Origin: Petrolisthes cinctipes
Lineage: Eukaryota > Arthropoda > Malacostraca > Decapoda > Porcellanidae
Assembly (NCBI GenBank): GCA_033782935.1
Contig: JAWQEG010002488.1
Span: 74,501-138,500 of the forward strand
DNA: 64,000 bases
Direction: 5' to 3'
The notes below the pieces were generated by a model. The model had not been told where the DNA came from. It did no database searches and saw only the letters and a list, made by a program, of their open reading frames with translations. The position numbers and the translations under genes were made by a program. Of the stretch, positions 31,171-42,005 are shown piece by piece (the first letter of the stretch is position 1; every line of letters starts with the position of its first letter).

Positions 31171-32165
31171 TTACATAAGTGTACGTGAGGCATGTAAGTG
31201 GTGGGTGGGAGGGTAAGTAAGTAAGTAGGGGATGTAGCGTAAGGGGCAGGCGGTAGTGATGGAGGTGCCGTGTTGCCACTGCCCTACTCGTTTCCCTGGT
31301 TCCGACTGGTGGAGGCAGGGCCAGTAGGGGCAGTCCAGCGACACGGTGGGAGGCAGTTGCGTGCCTGGGACCCGAACCACTGGTGGCTGGAACATATGTG
31401 GGGGTCCTGCCAAGGTTGTTGACGTGGTGGTGTTGGTAGTACCCATTGTGGAGGAGGTAGCTGGCATGGAGGTGGAGCCCAGCTGTGATCCTGTATGGTG
31501 GGTGGTGACTGACAGGAGTACGTCCACCTTTGCAGAGAGTGCCTCAAGCTGACACATGATGGTCGTGGCGTCGAGGGCTGGCATAGGAAGTGGTAGTGCA
31601 TGTGCTGCTGGTTTGATGACTGGTTGTTGTTGCGGTGGTTGGGTGGCGTTGGCTGCGGCGGTGGGTTGTGCCAGCCATACCCCAGCGTGGTCGTTGTGGG
31701 CCTCCATCAGTGTGTCAGCCAGTTCCCCGTACTATTGGAGTGTGGGGTTGGGCTGGGCCAGGAGGTGGAGTTGCACCTCGGGAGGCAGGAGCCGGGTGTG
31801 CCGCACTTTGAAGATGCAGTTGATCAAGGGAGAGCCGGCCTCTACGTTCAACTGCTGCATGTGTCACAACAGGACTGACTGGCGGCGTCCCTCCACTTAC
31901 ACATCCTCCAGGGCCTAGTAGTGCTGCATCGTTGACATCCCTTGAGCCGTCGGGATGGCCGCCTTCACCCCCTCGTACTTGGAACCGGGGGTGTGGTGGG
32001 TGAGAAGTGGAGTAACAGATGCGAACACCTCCGAGGGTAGGACGTGTAGTACAGCCTGGTATTTCTCCTCATCCTGAAGGACGCTGCCGTGCCAGACTGC
32101 CTCGGTGAGGGAAAACCACGTGTGTGTGTCGAAGGAAAAGGATGGAACGTAAGGAATATGGAGTG
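31171..32165 (-). pseudogene. Retroelement gag (capsid) remnant
   Basis: Minus-strand reading from about 32155 gives PSFSFDTHTWFSLTEAVWHG, EEKYQAVLHVLPSEVFASVT, GVKAAIPTAQGMSTMQHY, CIFKVRHTRLLPPEVQLHLL and YGELADTLMEAHNDHAGVWL. The tract that follows is Pro/Thr/Gln-rich (31707-31171). The order W-F, Y-x-x-V-x-x-L-P, R-x-x-L-P-x-x-V-x-x-x-L and L-A-x-x-A/T-D is typical of capsid-type Gag proteins of metazoan Ty3/gypsy elements. It has at least three stops. No protease or polymerase is adjacent, so this is an orphan piece. Confidence 0.55.
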
Positions 32166-32440
32166 TGGAGTTGTGGGTGGTGTTGTGTGAGAGTGTGGCG
32201 GTGTTTTGTTAGGGTGGAGAGGCGGCGGGTGCGTCTTGTGTGGTGGAGTTGGTGGGGCACATGGTGGTGTGAGGGAGGAAGGTAGTGTGTGTATGTGGAG
32301 TGGAGATTAAGGATGTGATGTGAGTGAAGTGTAGGTGGAATGTGGGTGCGAAAATGTGGTGGGTGAATGTGGAGAAAAGTGGTGAGGTGTGTGTGGAGCG
32401 GGCTGAATAGGGCACAGGTGGCGGGGAAAAAAATTATGTA

Positions 32441-32651
32441 CACCCGAGCTGGTAAATTCGCGGCCACGTACTTAGATGTTTATGCCATTTGAGCTGGTAA
32501 CATTTATTTAGGGAGGAATCAGAGTAGGTGGAACATAGTAGAAGGACATGATACAATCTTCCACCAACAATGACACCTTCCCTACACAGTGTTACCAGCT
32601 CAGATGACATATACATTTGGGGATATGGTCGCGAATTTACGAGCTCGGGTG
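32441..32651. mobile_element. MITE-like element, 211 bp, long inverted repeats
   Basis: Left end CACCCGAGCTGGTAAATTCG; right end in reverse complement CACCCGAGCTCGTAAATTCG. The arms extend about 65 bp at roughly 80 percent identity, both ending near GAGCTGGTAACA. The interior of about 85 bp is non-coding. TATGTA (32435-32440) and TATGTG (32652-32657) flank it like a 6-bp target duplication with one change. Superfamily unknown. Confidence 0.75.
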
Positions 32652-32894
32652 TATGTGCGTGTGCAGTGACGTGTGGCGAAGAGGTTTATGGAGGTTGAAT
32701 GTCGTGTGGAGACGAAGTTGGTGATGGTAATGGAATATATGTGAAATGGTGTTGTGAGAAAAAATATTGGCATAGGTGAAGGGTGAGTATGAGGTGTAAC
32801 ACAAGTAGAGGAAAATAAATTGTGTCGTACGTGTGTGTGGAGTGCAAGGCGGCGGCCAGACGAGACAGTACGGTAACACAGGTACACTGCTCAC

Positions 32895-33232
32895 CCCTAC
32901 CTTTTTCTCACGTGGCCAATGTAATGAGAGAGTGGGAGGACTAGAACTTTGTGGCAAGCACAAAGAACACAGTGGCACATGTGTAAAGTGTACCAGTCCT
33001 TCACCAGGGGGTACGATATACACAACACTAACACATCAGTATATACACAATACACAGCAGTAGTATCCCTTGTTCTCACGTGGCCATAGTAAATGAGAGA
33101 GAGGAAGGGGTGGGGCTAAAACACCGAGGGCGACCACCAACAACACAATGGTACACGTGTACAATCCAGAGTCATTAACAGTCCTTCACTTGGGGGTAAT
33201 ATATGCACAACACTTTATTGTTGTGTTTGGAA
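32895..33232 (+). repeat. Diverged direct duplication, about 170-bp period
   Basis: TTCTCACGTGGCCA at about 32906 and again at about 33074; each is followed by ATGAGAGAG, then GTACAC/GTGTACCAG words, a CAGTCCTTCAC block and TATACACAACACT or TATGCACAACACT. No coding content. Confidence 0.6.
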
Positions 33233-33235
33233 GGG

Positions 33236-35085
33236 GAAATGAAGTAAACAGGTTGGAGGGATTAAATGAGGAGCGATAAGAAAGAAGGAAGTGGAGGAGG
33301 CAATGAGAGAGATGAAAACAGGGAAAGCTTCAGGTTTGGATGGATGCACTGTAGAATGACTGAAATATTGTGGAACAAGTATGATGGAGTGGTTGTAGAA
33401 TGGGTGAGTGCTTGTGTAGTACCTCTATATAAGGGAAAGGGGGATAGATACCAATGTACGAGTTTCAGGGGTATAAGCCTGTCAAGTGTAGTAGGAAAGC
33501 TGTATGGGAAGGTGCTGATAAAGAGAGTCAGAGAGGGTACGGAGGCTGTGATTAGTGAAGAGCAAGGTGGCTTTAGGAGAGGAAGAGGTTGTGTGGACCA
33601 GATATTTGCAGTAAAGCAGGTGTGTGAAAAGTATTTAGAGAAAAATTAAAAAGTAGTATGGGCATTTATGGATCTCGAGAAAGCATATGATAGAATTGAT
33701 AGAAAAGGATTGTGGAAGGTTTTGCAGTTGTACGAGCTGGGGGAAATTATTGAGAGGGGTGAAAAGTTTCTATGTGCACAGTAAAGCGTGTATTAGAGTG
33801 GGAAGTAACTTGAGTGAATGGTTCAAAGTAAAGGTGGGACTCCGCCAAGGCTGTGTGATATCACCATGGTTGTTTAATATTTATATCGACGGTGTGGTAA
33901 GAGAGGTAAATGCTAGGTTGATGGAAAGAGGACTGAGTTTGGTGGACAGCAGAGGTAGAGAGTGGGGCCTAAACCAATTACTGATTGCTGATGATACGGC
34001 GTTAGTGGCAGAGTCAGAAATGGAACTGAGTATGTTAGTGCAGGAGTTTGGGCGAGTGTGCAGGAGGAGGAACCTGAGACTGAACGTGGCAAAAAGCAAA
34101 GTAATGAGATGTAGGAGGGGAGCAGAGGATAGAAGGATGAATATAATGCTAGATGGTGAAGTATTGGAGGAGGTGGAGTGCTTTAAGTATTTGGGGTCAA
34201 AGGTGACGGTGGATAGCAAAATAGAGACAGAGGTAAAATCTAGAGTAAATGAGGTAGAAAAGGTGCTAGAAGGAATGTATAGGATGTTTGGCTGTAAGTT
34301 ACTTAGAATGGATGTAAAGAGGAAGTTGTATGAAATGCCTACTGCACTGTATGGAGCGGAAACATGCTCTATGGGAGAATGTGAGAAGAGAAGGTTTAAT
34401 GTAGTAGAGATGAGATGTCTGAGAAGCATGTGTGGTGTGACTCGAATGGACAGAGTCAGGAATGAAGAAGTGAGAAGAAGGACAGGTGTCGTGGGAGAGC
34501 TAGCAGGCCGTGCAGAGCAGAGTGAGTTAAGATGGTTTGGACATGTGGAGAGAATGGAGGAGAATAGAATGGTAAAGAGGATTGGGGGCTCAAAAGTGGG
34601 AGGTGTAAGGAGGAGAGGAAGGCCACAGAGGAGATGGATGGACACCGTGAAAGGAGCTCTGAGTGGAAGAGGTATATCTGTGGAGCAAGGTAGAGTGATT
34701 GCGCGTGACAGAAATGGGTGGAGGAGGGTGGTGAATGCTTGATAAGTGGACACGGCTTCACGGTCTTTGGAGGAGTGGCCTTCATTGAGTGTGGCCCATG
34801 TCCGGCTGATATTGGAGGGGAGTTTGCCCGGTAGTGAAGAGGCAGGGGTAAATCAGCTTTTGCTGTCGGGCCTTGCTATGGATGTAAACATGAATGTACC
34901 CCTTGTAGTCCAACAAGGAGATGCGGTTGTATGGTGGGGGCTGCTCCCTCCTAAAACAGGGATCGGGGGGTTGAGATGTAGAGTGTGTGTGTTGGGGGGG
35001 GGGGGGGTTCTATGTTTTGTAATTTTGTTTGGGAGGGTGTGTGACGTGACGAGGCTATGTCCATTGTGGAGATGAAAGCCTGGTA
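33236..35085 (+). mobile_element. 5'-truncated LINE related to the U4-headed element
   Basis: Begins near the first conserved reverse-transcriptase block and lacks the endonuclease and 5' leader, as in ordinary 5' truncation. It ends with about 340 bp of 3' non-coding sequence (34744-35085) that runs directly into (TATG)n. That array may have grown from the element's simple-repeat tail. Frames show one TAG and a TAA before the fingers, plus one shift near 33745. Confidence 0.8.
33266..34743 (+). pseudogene. LINE reverse transcriptase (truncated copy)
   Basis: Motifs in order: MKTGKASGLDGCTVE, VVPLYKGKGDRYQCTSFRGI, EEQGGFRRGRGCVDQIFAVK, WAFMDLEKAYDRIDRKGLWK (first catalytic Asp), GLRQGCVISPWLFNIYIDGV, then LLIADDTALVAE (33984-33995 encodes IADD). 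The position usually held by Phe or Tyr before ADD is Ile, but both Asp residues remain. The C-terminus has ELRWFGHVERMEENRMVKRI and GRPQRRWMDTVKGAL, ending at VNA and TGA. The frame changes between LYELG and KLLRGVKSFY. Same protein family as 11618-13790. Confidence 0.85.
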
Positions 35086-35497
35086 TATGTATGTATGTAT
35101 GTGTATGTGTGTGTATGTATGTATGTGTATGTGTATGTATGTATGTATGTGTATGTATTTATGTGTATGTGTGTGTATATATGTATGTATGTATGTGTAT
35201 GTGTATGCATGTATGTATGTATGTGTATGTGTGTGTATGTATGTGTATGTGTGTGCCTGGGGAGGCGACCCATCGCGACCCTGGAGCACAGCACCGCGTC
35301 TAGCGGGACTGACTGCTTCCAACTTCTTCACAGGTATGTATGTATGTGTGTGTATGTATGTATGTATGTGTATGTGTATGTATGTATGTATGTGTATGTG
35401 TGTGTATATATGTATGTATGTGTATGTGTATGTATGTATGTGTATGTGTGTGTATGTATGTGTATGTGTGTGGTTATGTATGTGTATGTATGTGTAT
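35080..35497. repeat. (TATG)n / (TG)n microsatellite, first block
   Basis: Mixed TATG and TGTA units at 35085-35258 and 35333-35497, separated by about 75 bp of unique GC-rich sequence (35259-35332). The array continues beyond the gypsy insertion at 41974-42005 and 42734-43250. Met/Tyr/Cys/Val open frames here are artefacts. Confidence 0.95.
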
Positions 35498-36107
35498 TGT
35501 AACGTAACTCAGTGGTTGTCTAAGGGGGATTACTAACGTTACGTTAACCAAGATGTTTGATAAGGAAAAAGAAGCAGTAATTTTAACAATTATATTATCA
35601 CACTAATCAAACATGAGAATACAATATTGAAAGATAGTTATTACCCAAGAAAACAGTCATTACCCAAGAAAACAGTCATTACCCAAGAACACAGTTATTA
35701 CCCAAGAACACAGTTATTACCCAAGAACACAGTTAATTCCCAAGAACACAGTTAATTCCCAAGAACACAGTTAATTCCCAAGAACACAGTTATTACCCAA
35801 GAACAGTTACATTTACATTATTTACAAGAACAAGTCACAAAAATAGAAATGGTAATCCAGCCGTCTTTTCCACCAATAATTATCTACGTTACCACACAAT
35901 ACAGAGTGAGAAGTCGTCCGAAACTCAGTTAACCCAGGAGGGAGGTAACACCACAACTGCTTACAAGATGAGACTGACTGTGTGGCCCCCCAGCAGAGCT
36001 TATATACTATCGCTTGAAGCCCGGTGTTCTTCGGAGACTCGTGACTGGATCGATGTGGAGATAGCTTCGAGTGGAGATAGCTTCGAGAGGAGTACAGGGT
36101 CGTTACA
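35498..36107 (-). repeat. 3' LTR of the Gmr1-type gypsy element
   Basis: 610 bp. On the minus strand it begins TGTAACGACCCTGTACTCCT. It contains a promoter (TATATAAG, 35999-36006; initiator-like TCAGTC with its A at 35975, 31 bp downstream). It also has nine tandem 20-bp units like TTACCCAAGAACACAGTTA (35636-35812). Confidence 0.95.
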
Positions 36108-36117
36108 CCTCCCCCCT
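36108..36117 (-). other. Polypurine tract
   Basis: AGGGGGGAGG on the minus strand, directly upstream of the 3' LTR. This is the expected plus-strand priming site. Confidence 0.8.
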
Positions 36118-36134
36118 AAGACACTGCCACTTAA

Positions 36135-38660
36135 TTAGGTGGAAGTGTGGAAGAGACCAGACCCGTTTCTTTGAAGGAGGTATATCCGACTGAGGGCATC
36201 GGCTATGCTGTTCTGGCTCCCCTTAATATGATGAACTTCCACGTTGAAGGGTTGAAGAAACAGAGACCACCTTAGAAGACGTTGGTTGCTGAATTTGTTG
36301 TGGTTCAAAAACGACAGTGGGTTGTGGTCGGTGTAAGCTTGTAGGGGTTGAGTACCAGGATACAGGTAGCATTCGAACTTCTTGATGGAATTTACAATGG
36401 CAAGTAACTCTTTTTCAATGGTACTATATCGGCATTGAGACAGTGTAAGCTTGGCAGAATGGTAGGCGACTGGATGTAGGAGGCCATTCTTACCCTGAAG
36501 AAGTACTGCTCCCACCGCGATGTCACTAGCATCAGTTTGTAGTACGAAGGGCTTAGTGAAGTCCGGGGAGAGTAGTATGGGGTCTTGAACAAGGTAATTC
36601 TTTAGTTGATTGAAGGCCATCTGACAGTCTTCTGTCCAGCAGAAAGGTGTAGATCTACTGGTTAGCCGAGTGAGTGGAGCAGCAGCTGCAGAGAAGTTCG
36701 GACAGAATCGTCGGTAATATCCCGCCATGCCTAGAAAGCGCATCAATGCCTTCCTGGTGGTAGGTACGGGGTAGTTGACGATGGCGGAGATGTTTGCTGT
36801 CTTTGGACGAACTTGGCCCTGTCCCACTTCATGGCCAAGGTAGGTCACAGTTGCTTGGGCGAAGGTGATCTTGGACATCCTCACTGTCAGGTGGGCATCA
36901 CATAGCTTCTGCAGTACCATAGTGATCTGGTCCATATGAGTCTGCCACTGTTCTGAGAAAATTAAAATGTCATCCAAATATACCGATACACCCTTTAACC
37001 CATGTAATAAATAATTCATTAAACGTTGGAAAGTTGCAGGACTATTTCTCATACCAAATGGCATTACAGTGTATTCATATAAGCCAAATGGAGTCGAAAA
37101 GGCCGATATGAGCTGAGCCTTTTCTGTGAGGGGGATTTGATAATAGCCTCTAAGTAAGTCTATCTTTGTTATGAACTGGGCTTGTCCCACCTCATCGATA
37201 AGATCGTCTACCCTGGGTAGAGGATAGGCGTCTGGTACTGTTACCGCGTTGACCCGGCAGTAGTCCGTGCAGAGCCGCAGTTGTCCATCCTCCTTTGTCA
37301 CCAGCAGGCAGGGAGATGCCCAAGGCGAGTGGCTAGGAATTGCGAGCCCCTGCTCCAGTAGGTAGTCCACCTCCCTCCGCATTTGTTCCCTCTTCTGTGG
37401 ATGCATTCTGTAAGGGCTGGTACGGATAGGAGAAGTTCCAGGGAGAAGATTAACATCATGGAGTAACATTGTGCACCGTCCTGGATGATCACTGAACACT
37501 TCTATGTTATCATTTAGGAGTTTGATGATTTTTCCAATTTGCTGAGGTTGTAGATGGGCAAGGTATATGTCCAAGTGGGAAAGAATATAAGAGTTCTCCT
37601 TTGATTTCAATGGCGCAATGATTTTAGACTCTGCTATGTTATTGGTTGCTACTGTTAGAGATGGAGTTACTGCATCAGAAACAGGCACAGATACAGACAT
37701 AGATACAGGCATAGATACAGATAATGATAATGATGGTCTCGCAGTTTCGGAGTCAGACTCTGTGGTGGTGCGTGGAATAAATGGTTTAGGCAAGTTTACA
37801 TGGATATGTTGAGTTGCCTTTCGGCGGTCTGGGGTCTCGATTACGTAGTTTACTTGATTCAACCGTTCTTTAACTTTATAAGGACCATGAAATTTAGCTT
37901 GCAGAGGAGAACCAGGGACTGGGATGTATGCCAAGACAAGATCTCCTTCATTGAACTCTCTTACTTCAGCTTTCTGATCAAAGTGGGCCTTCATGTTGGT
38001 CTGAGACACTTTCAAGTTATGAGCAATTTTACAAACATCCTTCAGTGTATTCTGAAGGGATTCAATATAGTTGTTGACAGAGACTAACCGACTTGAAGGT
38101 GATGACAATAGTTTATCTTTGATAACTTTAAGAGGTCCTCTTACCTTTCTGCCAAACAACAGTTCAAAGGGAGAAATACCAAGGGACTCTGTAGGAGACT
38201 CTCTGATGGAAAATAGAAGGAAAGGCAGTCCCTCATCCCAGTCCTGGTGCTTCTCATGGCAATACTTGCGAATCATTCCCTTGAGAGTTTGATGGCTCCT
38301 CTCAAGGGCTCCCTGCGACTGCGGATGATAGGCTGTGGATAAGGAATGTTTAATACCGAGTTGCTTCAGTACCTCCTCAAAGAGCACACTAGTGAAATTA
38401 GTCCCTCTATCACTCTGTATCTCCTGGGGTATCCCAAATGTAGTGAACATTTTAGTCAAAGATTTTACAATGGTCTTAGATGTGACTGTTTTAAGAGGAA
38501 AAGCCTCTGGATATCTAGTAGTGGGACACATAACAGTCAAGATGTACTGGTTTCCTTTCTTGGTCTTAGGAAGTGGTCCTACTACATCTATTATGATTTT
38601 CTGAAAGGGTTCACTGGGTACCTGGATTGGTAACAAAGGATAGGGATCACCTGATTAGCC
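36135..38660 (-). CDS. Integrase core, reverse transcriptase and RNase H of the Gmr1-type element
   Basis: An open frame of 833 residues (36135-38636). Integrase core: IDVVGPLP (Asp17), QSDRGTNFTS (Asp76) and HPQSQGALERS (Glu112), i.e. a DD35E triad, then a GPY-type end FHGPYKVKERLNQVNYVIET (about 249-268). A Ser/Val/Pro linker (about 300-320) precedes reverse transcriptase: WASPCLLVTKEDGQLRLCTD, FITKIDLLRGYYQIPL (Asp493), VSVYLDDILIFSE (553-556), and TYLGHEV. RNase H: VLQTDASDIAVGAVL (about 700), TIEKELLAIV, YTDHNPLSFL and SIADALSR. The frame opens without ATG because it continues from gag-protease across a 1-bp loss near 38655. All catalytic residues I can identify are present. Confidence 0.92.
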
Positions 38661-38725
38661 TTACCCACTTCTTGGCAGACCTGACATGAGTTTACAAAAA
38701 CACTTACATCTTTCTTCATTTTTGG

Positions 38726-40750
38726 CTAATAAAATTCATTTAACAATTTCATATAGGTTTTTCTAATACCTAGGTGGCCAGCAAGTCCTTCATGAGCTAC
38801 TTGTAATAGTGGTTCTCTCAAGTTAACTGGCAAAACAATTTGATGACACTCTGCCCAAGAATCCTCATCTGACAATTTAGGTGGTCTATAGAATCTCATA
38901 AGAATCTTGTCCTGATAATAAAAAGAAGGAGGGTGTAGTATATCATCCTTATCAATAGCTTGACTATGCAGGGAAATGAGTGTAGCATCATTCTTCTGAG
39001 CCTCCTCCAACACTTGATTAGAAAAAAGTTTGTTAAGATCTGATGTTTTACCAAACTCGTGTGAGGGAGTCTGATCAGCAGGAGAATCAGTATTTCTAGA
39101 CTGTGCTCGTGTGATTGCACAACTTGGGAAAAGCACTGGTTGCTCTTTCTCTATGTCATCTGTGTTATTGTAAGACAAGGGTGATTCACTGATTACTAGT
39201 GGAAGTGCTACACGTCCACCAGCCAGGTCATTACCAAGGAGAAAATCTGTGCCAGAAATAGGTAAAGGATCTTCTAGGATACCTACAGTTACAGTAACTC
39301 TAACTACCCCACAATCGAGATGTACCCTAGCAAGGCGTACCGGAAACGCCCCATGGAAATCCTTTAGATAAACCTTCTCTCCGGTGTAGTTCCTTTCTAC
39401 CTCGGGAAGGACAGACTTCAGCAATAATGATTGACCCGACGCAGTATCACGCAGGATCCGGATAGGGTGCGTCTCGCTGTCAGGGCTCAGAGATACAACT
39501 CCATTCGATCTAGATGGTTTGAATAGCTCAGCTGTAGGATCAGAGGTTACATTAGAGATTGAAGCAACTGGTTTAGTAAATTTCGTAGGGTTAACAGAAG
39601 TAGATGCAAGTGACTTTGATATTTTGCACCTGGGATCAGGACAATCTTTAATTAGGTGCCCAGGCTTCCTACAGAATTTACACAAAACCTCAAATTTGCT
39701 ACCGTGTGCCACAGTCCTATCATCCCCAAATTTAGCCACCACAGCATCAGACTTTACATGAGACTGGGTTTTCCTCTCTCCAGGGTTGGGACGATTGATC
39801 AAGGAAAAAACATCAGCAATTTGTGCTAATTTGATTAAGTCTATTTCTTCTCTGTAAGTAATATGCACCATTACCGAATGTGGAACTTTCCTCTTAAATT
39901 CTTCCAAGGCTATGAGATTAATGAATGTATCAAAGTTATTGACTGATGTAGCTTTTAGCCATCTCTGCAATGCCCTGAGTTTTTTAGTAGCAAATTCGAC
40001 ATAAGTCTGATAGTGAGCTTTAGAAGAATTACGGAATTCCTGTCTGTATCCCTCTGCAGTGATTGTATAAGCCGACAAGATTGCTTCTTTAACATCCTTA
40101 TACACAGTATTATCATGTATACCCTCACAGACGTTAATTGCTTTACCATGTAGCTTTGGTTTAACGAGCCATATCCAGTCATCTTCAGGGATTTCGTAAT
40201 GTGACGCCGTAGCTTCGAATTCCCTAAAGAAAGCTTCGGGATTAGCTTCTGTGAAGGATGGCAACAGTTTAACATATTTAGTCATGTCTAACTTATTACG
40301 TAGAGATGAACGAGTAATACTATCTGATGTCTGAGCTTGCAGTAATCTTAGTTCATGTTCTCTCTCCTTCTCTCTCCTTCTCTCTTCCTTCTCTTTTTCT
40401 TCTCTCTCCTTCTCTCTTTCTTCTCTCTCCTTCTCTCTTTCTTCTCTCTCATGATCTAGTTTTAGCTTAAGGGTGTCCAGTTTTATTTTTTCTATTTCTA
40501 TAAGATCTCTAGGATCAATATTACGAGACAGAGAGTAAGCTTCAGATGCAATCTCGTCAGCTTGTTCACCACTAGTGTCTCCTAAATGTTTTAACACCAT
40601 TGATTTCAATAGAGACTTTGTAGTGTCATGAGTATAGGTGATACCAAAAGTTGTTGCTATGTACTTTAAGTCATCCTTAGTCACTACTGCAGACCTAAGT
40701 TCCTCTGTAGAAGGATTACCGACAAATTCCACAGGATTAAAGTAACTCAT
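38726..40750 (-). CDS. Gag, protease and integrase zinc-binding region of the Gmr1-type element
   Basis: ATG at 40750, 674 residues. The N-terminal region is followed by a strongly charged helix (about residues 98-138, repeated E-R-E-K), then a capsid-like region (about 150-320) and a CCHC knuckle CKFCRKPGHLIKDC (357-370). Protease region: ILRDTASGQSLLLKSVLP (432-449) and ISGTDFLLGNDLAGG. The catalytic triplet reads Asp-Thr-Ala, not the usual Asp-Thr/Ser-Gly. Residues 648-674 (LQVAHEGLAGHLGIRKTYMK) start the integrase HHCC domain; its Cys pair CQVCQEVGKANQV lies just past the TAG at 38726-38728, which replaces a probable Trp. A 1-bp loss then leads into the next frame. Gag would form particles and protease would cut the polyprotein. 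Confidence 0.9.
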   Translation of the reverse strand: MSYFNPVEFVGNPSTEELRSAVVTKDDLKYIATTFGITYTHDTTKSLLKSMVLKHLGDTSGEQADEIASEAYSLSRNIDPRDLIEIEKIKLDTLKLKLDHEREEREKEREEREKEREEKEKEERRREKEREHELRLLQAQTSDSITRSSLRNKLDMTKYVKLLPSFTEANPEAFFREFEATASHYEIPEDDWIWLVKPKLHGKAINVCEGIHDNTVYKDVKEAILSAYTITAEGYRQEFRNSSKAHYQTYVEFATKKLRALQRWLKATSVNNFDTFINLIALEEFKRKVPHSVMVHITYREEIDLIKLAQIADVFSLINRPNPGERKTQSHVKSDAVVAKFGDDRTVAHGSKFEVLCKFCRKPGHLIKDCPDPRCKISKSLASTSVNPTKFTKPVASISNVTSDPTAELFKPSRSNGVVSLSPDSETHPIRILRDTASGQSLLLKSVLPEVERNYTGEKVYLKDFHGAFPVRLARVHLDCGVVRVTVTVGILEDPLPISGTDFLLGNDLAGGRVALPLVISESPLSYNNTDDIEKEQPVLFPSCAITRAQSRNTDSPADQTPSHEFGKTSDLNKLFSNQVLEEAQKNDATLISLHSQAIDKDDILHPPSFYYQDKILMRFYRPPKLSDEDSWAECHQIVLPVNLREPLLQVAHEGLAGHLGIRKTYMKLLNEFY

Positions 40751-41361
40751 TTTGAGAAAAGTTCCAGTTCTCCCAGATGAAACCAGCAGTTTAGTGATAC
40801 TTTAAATGCGAGCCACACCCTAGCAACAAGCATAAGGTGCATGAAATGACTAATGATAGATGCACATGTTAACAGATATACAGATTGGTCTACTCAGTTT
40901 ATCTCCCGAGCTTTAACTAAAATAACCCAATAGATGCAGTTGATATGATACTTTGCACAGCAATGAGCCAATAAATGTGTGACGGAGTGAATAGCCCACA
41001 CTATCCAAAACCCGACACTTCAGTGCTCTTTGAATTCAAAAATACATGGGATTCACGAGCTTAGGTTTGGTCAAATTACTGCCAAGTATGGAGAAAATTG
41101 ATGCGTGAACGTCATTGGTTCACTAACAGATATACAAAGGAGTCTCGGTTCAGCTATGTGGGAGGTAGCGTTATCCACCAGTAATTAACCCTAGTAACAT
41201 CCAACACTGCAACACCTTAATTACACCTACTATGGCCAATCGCAAGTATAACAAAGTATCTGCAGGTTTCACCTGTAATAGTACATTTGGAACGCAAACA
41301 AAATATGTAGAGAGACAAGCTGGATCACAGGGATCATACAAAAAATATTAATTTCCATAAA
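40751..41361 (-). other. Untranslated leader of the Gmr1-type element
   Basis: About 610 bp between the primer-binding-like site and the gag ATG, with no conserved open frame. It would be the region for RNA packaging signals. Confidence 0.6.
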
Positions 41362-41379
41362 ATCCCGGACAGGCCCCCA
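41362..41379 (-). other. Primer-binding-like site
   Basis: TGGGGGCCTGTCCGGGAT on the minus strand, immediately after the 5' LTR. It starts with TGG, complementary to a tRNA CCA end. I cannot name the tRNA from memory. Confidence 0.65.
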
Positions 41380-41973
41380 TGTAACGTAACTCAGTGGTTG
41401 TCTAAGGGGGATTACTAACGTTACGTTAATTAACCAAGATGTTTGATAAGGAAAAAGAAGCAGTAATTTTAACAATTATATTATCACACTAATCAAACAA
41501 CGAATACAATATTGAAAGATAGTTATTACCCAAGAAAACAGTCATTACCCAAGAAAACAGTCATTACCCAAGAACACAGTTATTACCCAAGAACACAGTT
41601 ATTACCCAAGAACACAGTTAATTCCCAAGAACACAGTTAATTCCCAAGAACACAGTTATTACCCAAGAACAGTTACATTTACATTATTTACAAGAACAAG
41701 TCACAAAAATAGAAATGGTAATCCAGCCGTCTTTTCCACCAATAATTATCTACGTTACCACACAATACAGAGTGAGAAGTCGTCCGAAACTCAGTTAACC
41801 CAGGAGGGAGGTAACACCACAACTGCTTACAAGATGAGACTGACTGTGTGGCCCCCCAGCAGAGCTTATATACTATCGTTTGAAGCCCGGTGTGCTTCGG
41901 AGACTCGTGACTGGATCGATGTGGAGATAGCTTCGAGTGGAGATAGCTTCGAGAGGAGTACAGGGTCGTTACA
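41380..41973 (-). repeat. 5' LTR of the Gmr1-type gypsy element
   Basis: 594 bp. It has eight copies of the 20-bp unit (one fewer than the 3' LTR). Promoter: TATATAAG at 41865-41872 and initiator-like TCAGTC with its A at 41841, at the same 31-bp spacing as in the other LTR. Confidence 0.95.
41841..41872 (-). promoter_or_regulatory. LTR promoter: TATA box plus initiator
   Basis: TATATAAG (41872 down to 41865) and TCAGTC, whose A at 41841 is the predicted start, 31 bp from the first T. Arthropod initiators have the consensus TCAGTY. Transcription would run through the minus strand into gag. Confidence 0.6.
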
Positions 41974-42005
41974 GTATGTATGTGTGTGTATGTATGTGTA
42001 TATAT

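Larger units (their letters stand above)
35498..41973 (-). mobile_element. Ty3/gypsy retrotransposon with integrase before reverse transcriptase (Gmr1-type)
   Basis: A full-length 6.48-kb element: LTRs at 35498-36107 and 41380-41973, a 4-bp target duplication GTAT (35494-35497 and 41974-41977), a primer-binding-like site, a polypurine tract, and gag-protease-integrase-reverse transcriptase-RNase H on the minus strand. LTR ends are TGTAACGACCC...GTTACGTTACA. The LTRs differ by one 20-bp repeat unit, a 4-bp insertion and a few substitutions, so insertion was recent. Only a TAG (about 38726) and a 1-bp loss (about 38655) break the coding region. The polymerase-domain order is that reported for Gmr1-like elements, rather than the usual integrase-last order of Ty3/gypsy. 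Confidence 0.95.
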
